Assembly (NCBI GenBank): GCA_947627145.1 | Contig: CANQUW010000114.1 | Coordinates: 1 to 26,304 of the forward strand | Reading direction: 5' to 3' | Origin: an uncultured Bacilli bacterium | Lineage (GTDB): Bacteria; Bacillota_I; Bacilli_A; RF39; UBA660 | DNA: 26,304 nt | Shown: piece after piece, positions 7,758-14,260 of the stretch | Position numbering within the stretch: position 1 is the stretch's first letter | Layout of the letters: every line of letters begins with the position of its first letter | The notes under the pieces: model-generated | The model's database searches: none | What the model was told of the DNA's origin: nothing | Seen by the model: only the letters and a program-made list of their open reading frames with translations | Made by a program: the position numbers and the translations under genes

Positions 7758-8780
7758 ATGGAAAACAGAAAAGAATTAATTGAAAAAGAATTAAAAATAG
7801 AGCAAGAAAAAATACAAAAAGAGATAGATAAGTTAAAAAAAGAAAAAGAAAACTATGGTTTTGATCATGAATATATGAATAAACAAATTAAAAAATCAAA
7901 AATTATAACTACAACTAACTTTGCTCTAGCAAGTCTAACCAGTTTTTTAGATGCTCCGTGGTCTGTTATGGGAACAATGTCATATATGTTACTAGAACAC
8001 TTAGTTGAAAATTTAATTCAAATGATAACAGGAAAAAACTTTTTAAGAATAGGTAAAAATAAACATTTAAATTTCTTTACATTTTCACATGAAATAGTTT
8101 CAAACTACAAAGAGACCTTAAATATAAACTATGAAATAGAAAAACTAAATATAAAAAATAAAATAGTAGAAAAGGCAATTAAAATAAATAAAGAAGATTA
8201 TAGAATTATAAATTACAACTCAAAAAATGAAAATAATAAAAATATTGACTTAATAGCCGCAAAAAAGGCCATTGAAAATAATAACTTTTTCCAAGGAGAC
8301 GAAAGATTTTATAGTAAGAAGTTACTTAATAAAAATATTGTGTTAAAATTATTTGGAGCAACTACACTATGTATGATAAATATGCCTAATTTTTCCATAT
8401 CAACCGCTTTACTATTTGGTGTTTCTTCTTTTGTGATGTCACAAGCATCATGCATTCTAATTGACTTAAATAAATTAGATTTACCTAAAATATGCACAGA
8501 GGAAAATGATAATTTTTTGAATCGAAAATTAAGTGATAAAAAGTTTATAAACAATGATAAAAATAATCAAATTAATATAGATGTATTAACCAATAATATT
8601 ATAGAAGAAGAAGCATATAAAATGGTAAATGACTATAATCATAACGTTGAAAGTATTATAAGACAAAGAAAAATAGACGAATACTATAAAAAGAAAGAAG
8701 AAATAGTAAGGATTTTAAAAAATAATAATGAAAGAAAGATAGAAAAAGTAAAAAAGAAAGTATTACAAAAGATATATTAA
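7758..8780 (+). CDS. unknown coiled-coil protein with two hydrophobic hairpins (paralogue A)
   Basis: I do not recognise this 340-residue protein. It begins with a charged helix that looks like a coiled coil (residues 1-33, rich in Lys and Glu). A first hydrophobic region follows (about 49-94), then a second coiled coil (about 115-147), then a second hydrophobic region (about 194-237, including ALLFGVSSFVMSQA). A Lys/Glu-rich helical tail closes the protein (about 284-340). There is no signal peptide. The next gene has the same order of parts and nearly the same length. Residues 126-141 (EIEKLNIKNKIVEKAI) match its residues 127-142 at 10 of 16 positions, so the two are diverged paralogues. 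It has its own promoter and terminator. The ribosome site before ATG 7758 is poor (GAGATGA), which suggests modest expression. Membrane remodelling or scaffolding is possible but unproven. Confidence 0.8.
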   Translation: MENRKELIEKELKIEQEKIQKEIDKLKKEKENYGFDHEYMNKQIKKSKIITTTNFALASLTSFLDAPWSVMGTMSYMLLEHLVENLIQMITGKNFLRIGKNKHLNFFTFSHEIVSNYKETLNINYEIEKLNIKNKIVEKAIKINKEDYRIINYNSKNENNKNIDLIAAKKAIENNNFFQGDERFYSKKLLNKNIVLKLFGATTLCMINMPNFSISTALLFGVSSFVMSQASCILIDLNKLDLPKICTEENDNFLNRKLSDKKFINNDKNNQINIDVLTNNIIEEEAYKMVNDYNHNVESIIRQRKIDEYYKKKEEIVRILKNNNERKIEKVKKKVLQKIY

Positions 8781-8797
8781 AATTAGTATATCTTTTT
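8767..8797 (+). terminator. intrinsic terminator of paralogue A
   Basis: AAAAGATATA (8767-8776) and TATATCTTTT (8787-8796) with a 10-base loop and a T-run. The left arm lies inside the last codons of the gene. Confidence 0.75.
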
Positions 8798-8806
8798 AAT
8801 TTATCC

Positions 8807-8835
8807 TTGCTTAAACAAAATATTAGATATATAAT
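8807..8835 (+). promoter_or_regulatory. sigma-A-type promoter of paralogue B
   Basis: TTGCTT (8807-8812), a 17-base spacer and TATAAT (8830-8835), 32 bases before the start codon. Confidence 0.7.
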
Positions 8836-8867
8836 ATAAAGTACATTTATTTTTAGAGGAGTATTTT

Positions 8868-9896
8868 ATGACAAAAGAAGATGTAAAAACAATAAATAAA
8901 GAACTAATAAAAAGGGATTTACTAGATGAATATGGCGATAATTCTTTAAAAATAGAAGAACTTGAAAAAGATTTAGAAAAATATAAGTATAATAAAAAAA
9001 GTGTTATAAGTGCATATATTTCTTCACTAGCAACTATGGTAGCAGGAGTATCTGTAGTATCTACTGGTATAATTCCATTAGTGTCAATCTTTTCTCTACC
9101 AATTATCGGAGTAACAAGTGCATTGGTTGGAACAGGTGTGTCTAGAATTACTGATAAAATAAGTAAAAAAGATAATAAATATAGTTTATTTCAAAATAAA
9201 AAAGTAAAAAGAAAACTAGAAGAAGAAAGATTAGAAAAACTTTGTGAAATAGAAAAATTAAAAACTAAAAATGATATTATTAATAAGTCTATAGATTTAT
9301 TGAAAAGAAAAAATATAAATATTACAAAAAAAGATATTTCAAATCTAAATACAGAAAAAAAAGAACAAGAATTAGATAAACATGTTACTAAAAAAGTATA
9401 TTTAGACGAAATAAGATCTACAGACTATTTCTGGAAAAACGTATCTAAAGAAAGTAAATTTATTACAATAGTAGGAGGACTAAATTTTTTAGGTTTACCT
9501 TTCCTTCCTAACCCTGCCTTTATAAGTCTTGGTAGCAGTATAGTATATGGTATGTCTGAAGTTCTTGTGAATGCATCTATTTTTAGTACAGTTATGCTAG
9601 AAAGTATAAGTAAAAGTAAAAATAATATAGACTTAAAAAAAGAAATTACTAAATTAAAAGATAAATCTATAAATAAAAATAATTTAGAATATATAGAAAA
9701 CAATAAAGTTATAAATGACTTATCTTTAGATATTGCTTATAATAAAATAGATATCTTAGAGCAGGCTCTTATCAATAAAGTTGTCAATAAAAATAAAAAA
9801 GAAGATAAGAGTAAAGAATATATTAAAAACTATTACAAATTAAAAGAAAACATAATTAATAGGAATAAACAGAAAACATATATTAAAAAAATTTGA
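8868..9896 (+). CDS. unknown coiled-coil protein with two hydrophobic hairpins (paralogue B)
   Basis: I do not recognise this 342-residue protein. Its parts follow the same order as in the preceding gene: an N-terminal charged helix (about 1-45), a Gly/Val/Ser-rich hydrophobic hairpin (about 48-92, e.g. VAGVSVVSTGIIPLVSIF), and a coiled coil (about 107-150) containing EIEKLKTKNDIINKSI. A second hydrophobic hairpin (about 198-240) contains NFLGLPFLPNPAFISLGSS, and a Lys/Asn-rich helical tail closes the protein. The first hairpin is more glycine-rich than in paralogue A and could insert in or lie on the membrane. There is no signal peptide, Walker motif or catalytic motif. Ribosome site AGAGGAG (8855-8861) fits ATG 8868. 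It is probably transcribed from its own promoter; I see no hairpin terminator after its stop. Confidence 0.8.
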   Translation: MTKEDVKTINKELIKRDLLDEYGDNSLKIEELEKDLEKYKYNKKSVISAYISSLATMVAGVSVVSTGIIPLVSIFSLPIIGVTSALVGTGVSRITDKISKKDNKYSLFQNKKVKRKLEEERLEKLCEIEKLKTKNDIINKSIDLLKRKNINITKKDISNLNTEKKEQELDKHVTKKVYLDEIRSTDYFWKNVSKESKFITIVGGLNFLGLPFLPNPAFISLGSSIVYGMSEVLVNASIFSTVMLESISKSKNNIDLKKEITKLKDKSINKNNLEYIENNKVINDLSLDIAYNKIDILEQALINKVVNKNKKEDKSKEYIKNYYKLKENIINRNKQKTYIKKI

Positions 9897-9921
9897 AAAA
9901 AGGCCAAAAAAATAGTATAAT
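9893..9921 (+). promoter_or_regulatory. sigma-A-type promoter of the third coiled-coil gene
   Basis: TTGAAA (9893-9898) overlaps the stop codon of paralogue B. It is followed by a 17-base spacer and TATAAT (9916-9921). Confidence 0.75.
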
Positions 9922-9948
9922 ATAGGCAAATTAAAAGAAGGGATAATT

Positions 9949-10269
9949 ATGTTTGAATCAAAAAAAGAATTATTAGAAAAAAAATTAGAATTACAAAGAG
10001 AAGATTTTTATCAGAAAGGAAGAATTCTTGCTAAAAACAATGAATCTATTGAAGCTCTTAATGATTATAAAGAGTCATATATAGAGTTTCAAAATACTAT
10101 GAAAGAACTAAATGAAATAGTTGAGGAAGAAAAACAAAGAGAAGAAGAAATAATAGCAAGAATAAGAAGTAGTCACAAATATAAAGTAGCTAAACAATGT
10201 GCTGATGATTTAGATAATTTTATTGAAAAATGTAAAGATATTTATAAAAAGATTTATAAGAAAAAATAA
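9949..10269 (+). CDS. small coiled-coil protein of unknown function
   Basis: This 106-residue, entirely helical, highly charged protein has no membrane segment. Heptad-like spacing runs through most of it (for example KKELLEKKLELQRE near the start, then MKELNEIVEEEKQREEEI). The N-terminus resembles that of paralogue A: KELLEKKLELQRE against KELIEKELKIEQE. This suggests a shared dimerisation helix or common origin, although low-complexity Lys/Glu coils can match by chance. Ribosome site AGAAGGGA (9936-9943) fits ATG 9949. It has its own promoter and terminator. It could be a soluble partner of the two preceding membrane-type proteins, which is inference from position only. Confidence 0.72.
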   Translation: MFESKKELLEKKLELQREDFYQKGRILAKNNESIEALNDYKESYIEFQNTMKELNEIVEEEKQREEEIIARIRSSHKYKVAKQCADDLDNFIEKCKDIYKKIYKKK

Positions 10270-10277
10270 ATCTTTTT
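10246..10277 (+). terminator. intrinsic terminator of the third coiled-coil gene
   Basis: AAAAAGATTTAT (10246-10257) and ATAAATCTTTTT (10266-10277) form a perfect 12-base stem ending in T. The hairpin overlaps the end of the gene. Confidence 0.75.
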
Positions 10278-10392
10278 CTTTTCCCATTATTTCACATATT
10301 TTTCTTATAATTATACGTTATTTATTTGATATGATAAAATTGTAAAAGGAGATGATGCCTATATATAATAAGTAGAAAGTTTAAATAAATAG

Positions 10393-10401
10393 TGCTATAC
10401 T
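10393..10401 (+). promoter_or_regulatory. putative extended -10 for the two-component operon
   Basis: TG-C-TATACT lies 17 bases before the ATG at 10419, which would give a very short leader. An alternative is TTGTAA (10340-10345) with an 18-base spacer and TATAAT (10364-10369). I cannot decide between them. Confidence 0.4.
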
Positions 10402-10418
10402 ATTGGTAGGTGATAAGA

Positions 10419-11078
10419 ATGTATACAATTTGTTTGGTTGAAGATGAAGAAGATTTATCTAACTTGATAAAAATGTATTTAGAAAAAGCTGGATATAATG
10501 TTATATGTTTTACTAAAGGTGAAGATGCTATAAACTATATTGGTAATAAGGTTCATCTTTGGATACTAGATATAATGCTTTCTGATGATGTTAATGGTTA
10601 TGATATTATTAAAGAAATAAGAAAAGAAGATAATAATATTCCAGTAATATTTACATCAGCAAGAGATCAAGACTTAGATAAAATATTAGGTTTAGAACTC
10701 GGTAGTGATGATTATATTACAAAACCTTATTCCAGTAAAGAATTAGTACTTAGAGTTAATAATATTATTAAACGTGTATATAAACGTGAAGAAGTAAAAG
10801 TTATTGACTATGAAGATTATAAAGTTAATATAAATAAAAGAACAGTAACTTATAAATCTAAAGATATAAATTTAACTACTTTAGAGTTTGATTTATTATT
10901 GTTATTTCTAAAAAATATTAATAAAGGTTTTTCTCGTGAAGAAATATTAAATGGTGTATGGGGAGATGATTATTTCGGAACTGATAGAGTAGTAGATGAC
11001 CTAGTTCGTCGACTAAGAAAGAAAATGCCCCATCTAAAATTAAATACAATATATGGATTTGGTTATAGATTATTATGA
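10419..11078 (+). CDS. OmpR/PhoB-family response regulator
   Basis: This 219-residue protein has a receiver domain (1 to about 118) followed by a winged-helix DNA-binding domain (about 128-219). Receiver residues are in place: the acidic pair in VEDEED (8-10), the phospho-acceptor Asp51 in WILDIML, Thr79/Ser80 in FTSARD, and Lys102 in ITKPYSSKEL. The effector domain shows LTTLEFDLLLLFLKN and the recognition region DRVVDDLVRRLRKK, ending in TIYGFGYRLL. Start choice: a GTG at 10410 is in frame, but it overlaps the ribosome site TAGGTGA. The ATG at 10419, six bases after AGGTG, fits better and begins the usual MYTICLVEDEED. The stop overlaps the kinase start by four bases (ATGA), so the pair is translationally coupled. 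The target genes are unknown. Confidence 0.93.
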   Translation: MYTICLVEDEEDLSNLIKMYLEKAGYNVICFTKGEDAINYIGNKVHLWILDIMLSDDVNGYDIIKEIRKEDNNIPVIFTSARDQDLDKILGLELGSDDYITKPYSSKELVLRVNNIIKRVYKREEVKVIDYEDYKVNINKRTVTYKSKDINLTTLEFDLLLLFLKNINKGFSREEILNGVWGDDYFGTDRVVDDLVRRLRKKMPHLKLNTIYGFGYRLL

Positions 11079-12349
11079 CATATAAAAAAAATAGACTATC
11101 AAGACAATTACTTGCGCTTATAGTAATAGTCTTTGCCATTGTATTTGTCGGACTAGGATTAATACTTCCACAAATGTTAATTCCAGTCGCCGAGCAGAAC
11201 ATTTATAATAGATTAAAAGAACCTTTAGAGATAATTAGAAGTGATGAAAGTAGTGACTCTTTAAATGCAAATGTAGGATATATTTATATAGTAGATGATG
11301 AAATAATTGCCAGCGAAAATATACATTCTATCATAAAAGTAAAAAATATAAAAAAAATACTAAACAAAATAAATAGTAGTCAAGGTAAATTTAGATTTGA
11401 CAATCAAAACTATTATTACTATAAAATACAAAAGAATGGTGTTACTAAGGTTGCACTTACTGATGATACTTATATTAAAGAAGCAAAAGATAATATATTA
11501 ACTGCAATATTACCAGTAGTGTTACTTACCTTTGCACTTATTGGATTAATACTTTTATGTTGGAGTTCTATTATAGTAAAAAAAATAGAAAAACTTAAAA
11601 GTAAAATTGATAATATAGATAATGATGACTATAATCATAACATAGATTTTAAAATAGATGATGAAATTAGATCGCTTGGACTTGCAATAGAAGATATGCG
11701 AATAACTCTTAAAGAAACAGAAGAATATAGAAATCAAATGTATCAAAACATTTCCCACGACTTCAAAACTCCGCTTACAGTTATAAAGTCATATGTAGAA
11801 GCAGTAGATGATGGTATTGAAAACCCAAAAAAATCTTTAGAAGTAATAAAAGAACAAACAGAAAAATTAGAAAACAAAGTATATTCTCTTCTTTATTTAA
11901 ATAAATTAGATTACTTAAAAGATACACAAGATATTGATATAAAACCAATTGATATGAAACAACTATTACAAGATGAAATAGAAAAGTTCAAATTCCAAAG
12001 AAAAGATTTAAAATTTATTTTAGAAATGGACAAGAAATCAGTATACTATGGAACAGTTGAACATTGGGAAACAATACTAGATAACTTACTTAGTAATTTT
12101 ATTCGCTATGCAGATAAAACTATTAAAATTACTGCTAAAAATAATCGTCTAATTTTATATAATGATGGATCTAATATTGACTCGCTTCTCTTGGAAGGAA
12201 TTTTTACACCATTCCGAAAAGGGATTAAAGGTCAATTTGGTCTAGGATTATCTATTGTTAAAAAGACATTACAACTTTTAGGTTATGATGTAGTTGTCAA
12301 GAATGAAAAGAAAGGAGTGTCTTTTATCATTAGTAGGGATTCTAAATAA
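11075..12349 (+). CDS. sensor histidine kinase
   Basis: This 424-residue membrane kinase is paired with the regulator just upstream. Two membrane helices (about 11-36 and 141-165) flank an extracellular sensor of about 100 residues. A HAMP-like linker follows (about 166-217). The H-box NISHDFKTPLTVIKSY places the phospho-acceptor at His228. The N-box (DNLLSNFIRYAD, Asn341), the short G1 box (NDGSNID, Asp364) and the G2 box (GQFGLGLSIVKK, 386-397) complete the ATP-binding domain. The sensor is small and shows no named ligand-binding domain. The gene starts at the ATGA overlap with the regulator and ends at a strong terminator, so the operon has two genes. It lies directly after the unknown coiled-coil cluster, but no evidence links the two beyond position. 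Confidence 0.93.
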   Translation: MTYKKNRLSRQLLALIVIVFAIVFVGLGLILPQMLIPVAEQNIYNRLKEPLEIIRSDESSDSLNANVGYIYIVDDEIIASENIHSIIKVKNIKKILNKINSSQGKFRFDNQNYYYYKIQKNGVTKVALTDDTYIKEAKDNILTAILPVVLLTFALIGLILLCWSSIIVKKIEKLKSKIDNIDNDDYNHNIDFKIDDEIRSLGLAIEDMRITLKETEEYRNQMYQNISHDFKTPLTVIKSYVEAVDDGIENPKKSLEVIKEQTEKLENKVYSLLYLNKLDYLKDTQDIDIKPIDMKQLLQDEIEKFKFQRKDLKFILEMDKKSVYYGTVEHWETILDNLLSNFIRYADKTIKITAKNNRLILYNDGSNIDSLLLEGIFTPFRKGIKGQFGLGLSIVKKTLQLLGYDVVVKNEKKGVSFIISRDSK

Positions 12350-12364
12350 GAGTCCCTACTTTTC
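12332..12364 (+). terminator. intrinsic terminator of the two-component operon
   Basis: AGTAGGGATTCT (12332-12343) pairs with AGAGTCCCTACT (12349-12360), with one G-T pair, followed by TTTTC. It overlaps the last codons of the kinase gene. Confidence 0.88.
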
Positions 12365-12393
12365 TTGAAGAAAAAAATATAGTATGCTATAAT
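12365..12393 (+). promoter_or_regulatory. sigma-A-type promoter of the 12418 gene
   Basis: TTGAAG (12365-12370), a 17-base spacer and TATAAT (12388-12393), with TG-C giving an extended -10. It directly follows the preceding terminator. Confidence 0.78.
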
Positions 12394-12417
12394 ATAAGAC
12401 TAGAAAGAAGGAATAGT

Positions 12418-12888
12418 ATGGTAAAAGAAAATGATTATTTTGGATTTGAAGTTAGTCTAGATGCTTTAAAAGGTGCTGCTTTCTTCAATCAAACTGCAGA
12501 AAGAATATATCTAGGAGATAAAGGATATAAAAACAAAAATGAAGAAATGACTGATATGGAAAAAGAGTTATATGAAAGTTTTGATTCTAATATGGGTAAA
12601 TACTTATTTTTAAAAGGATTAGAGAAGCATAATGATAACACTCTAGAAGAAGTAGAAGAAAAAAGAAGATATTTAACCAAAGTAGCTATGTTTGATAGTA
12701 AAGACAAAGATAAAGTTTTAAATAGAATAAAATTATTAGATAAACTAATGACAATGAATAATGATTGTGAATATATAACACTTTATAACAAAGAAAGACA
12801 TGATGCTATATTTTTTAAACCAACACATAATGATTTGAAAAAAATTTATAAATCTAAAGCAGAAAAACAATACAAAATAACAAGATAA
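12418..12888 (+). CDS. hypothetical protein
   Basis: I do not recognise this 156-residue soluble protein. It begins NDYFGFEVSLDALKGAAFFNQ, has an acidic and basic helical middle (for example LEEVEEKRRYLTKV), and ends in a lysine-rich segment. There is no signal peptide, membrane helix or cysteine-pair motif. A ribosome site (GAAGGAA) fits ATG 12418, and a good promoter and a terminator bracket it, so it is a real single-gene unit. Confidence 0.7.
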   Translation: MVKENDYFGFEVSLDALKGAAFFNQTAERIYLGDKGYKNKNEEMTDMEKELYESFDSNMGKYLFLKGLEKHNDNTLEEVEEKRRYLTKVAMFDSKDKDKVLNRIKLLDKLMTMNNDCEYITLYNKERHDAIFFKPTHNDLKKIYKSKAEKQYKITR

Positions 12889-12909
12889 TAATATTAAACA
12901 AAAATTCGT

Positions 12910-12933
12910 AAAACTACTTTAAAAAGTAGTTTT
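12910..12933 (+). terminator. intrinsic terminator after the 12418 gene
   Basis: AAAACTACTTT (12910-12920) and AAAGTAGTTTT (12923-12933) form an 11-base stem with a two-base loop; fraying of the A-T pairs at the top would enlarge it. The T-run is short. Confidence 0.7.
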
Positions 12934-12937
12934 ATTA

Positions 12938-12946
12938 TGGTATAAT
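12938..12946 (+). promoter_or_regulatory. extended -10 promoter of mtaB
   Basis: TG-G-TATAAT at 12938-12946, with only a weak -35. It lies 24 bases before the GTG start of mtaB. Confidence 0.55.
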
Positions 12947-12970
12947 CTAAGATGTTTGGAGGTAGTAATA

Positions 12971-14260
12971 GTGAAAGTAGGAATATTAACATTAGGATGT
13001 AAAGTTAATTTATATGAAAGTGAATATGTTACTAATTTACTTAAGAAAAACGGATTTGAAATAGGAGACTTCAATGATTTTTGTGATGTATATATCATTA
13101 ATACTTGCACTGTTACTAATACTAGTGATACTAAATCTCGTAAAATGATCCATCGTGCAATAAGAAAAAATAAAGATGCCTGTGTTGTTGCGATGGGATG
13201 TTTTATTGAAGCAAATAAAGATTATAAAGAAGATGGGCTTGATATAGTAATAGGTACTAAAGATAAATCTAAAATAGTAGAACTTATAAATGAATGGTTT
13301 AAAACAAGAAAAGAAATTAGAAGACTATATGAAAAAGAAGCAGATGTCTTTGAAGATATGTATATAGATGATTTTTCTAAAAGAACTCGTGCTTTTGTAA
13401 AAATACAAGATGGTTGTGAAAACTATTGTAGTTACTGTATAATTCCTTATGTTAGAGGTAAATGTCGTAGTAAAGAACCAGATAAAGTAATTGAAGAAAT
13501 AAAAACTCTTGTACAAAATGGTTACAAAGAAGTAGTACTTACAGGTATTCATACAGGTAACTATGGAGTAGATTTAGATATAACTTTTGCGGACCTTTTA
13601 AAAAGAATAGAAAAAATAGATGGCTTAAAAAGACTTCGTATTTCTTCAATTGAACCAATAGAAATAACTGATGAAGTACTTGAAGTAATGAAAGAAAGTA
13701 ATATTATAGTAGATCATCTACATATACCACTTCAAGCAGGAAGTGATGAGATACTTACAAAGATGAATAGAAAATATAATTTAGAAGAATATAAAAATAT
13801 TATAAAAAAAGTAAGAGAAATAAGACCCAATATCTCTATATCTACAGATATAATAGTAGGACACCCTTATGAGAATTCTAAATTGTTTCAAAAAACTATT
13901 GATACTGCAAGAGAAATAGAATTTTCTAAAATACATGTATTTCCATATTCTAAAAGAAAAAATACTAAAGCATCTGATATGGATGAACAAGTAGAAGAAT
14001 CTGTAAAAAAAGAACGTTCAAGAAAATTAATAGAAGTATCACATGAATTAGAGATGAAATACTTTTCTAAATTTTTAAATAAAGAATTAGAAGTATTAAT
14101 AGAAAGAAATAAAGATGAATATAGTTATGGACATACATCTAACTTTCTAAATATAAAAATAAACAAGAAAATAAAACCTAATACAATTGTTAAAGTAAAA
14201 CTCATAAAAATAGAATATCCATATATAATAGGGGAGGCATCAAATGACATCATACATTAA
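12971..14260 (+). CDS. mtaB: tRNA t6A37 methylthiotransferase MtaB
   Basis: This 429-residue radical-SAM methylthiotransferase converts N6-threonylcarbamoyladenosine at tRNA position 37 to the 2-methylthio form. The N-terminal domain has its three cluster cysteines in LGCKVN (Cys10), NTCTVTN (Cys46) and MGCFIE (Cys77). The radical-SAM triad is in DGCENYCSYCIIPY (Cys149, Cys153, Cys156). A TRAM-like C-terminal domain occupies about 365-429. LGCKVN and the overall length favour MtaB over MiaB or RimO. Start choice: GGAGGT (12958-12963) is placed for the GTG at 12971, giving MKVGILTLGCKVN; an in-frame TTG at 12956 overlaps that ribosome site. The 3' end overlaps the recD2 start by 17 bases, so the two are co-transcribed. 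Confidence 0.92.
   Translation: MKVGILTLGCKVNLYESEYVTNLLKKNGFEIGDFNDFCDVYIINTCTVTNTSDTKSRKMIHRAIRKNKDACVVAMGCFIEANKDYKEDGLDIVIGTKDKSKIVELINEWFKTRKEIRRLYEKEADVFEDMYIDDFSKRTRAFVKIQDGCENYCSYCIIPYVRGKCRSKEPDKVIEEIKTLVQNGYKEVVLTGIHTGNYGVDLDITFADLLKRIEKIDGLKRLRISSIEPIEITDEVLEVMKESNIIVDHLHIPLQAGSDEILTKMNRKYNLEEYKNIIKKVREIRPNISISTDIIVGHPYENSKLFQKTIDTAREIEFSKIHVFPYSKRKNTKASDMDEQVEESVKKERSRKLIEVSHELEMKYFSKFLNKELEVLIERNKDEYSYGHTSNFLNIKINKKIKPNTIVKVKLIKIEYPYIIGEASNDIIH

Noticed and set aside
10352..10375. Possible seven-codon leader peptide (two ATG codons after AAAGGAG) before the response regulator
   Set aside because: The ribosome site is too close to both ATG codons, and no attenuator hairpin follows.
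10410..12349. Naming the two-component system after a known pair (for example an antibiotic- or phosphate-responsive one)
   Set aside because: The sensor domain is short and lacks recognisable ligand motifs, and no target genes can be identified.
12956..12970. TTG at 12956 as start of mtaB
   Set aside because: It would overlap the GGAGGT ribosome site, and the extra residues precede the conserved KVGILTLGCKVN start.
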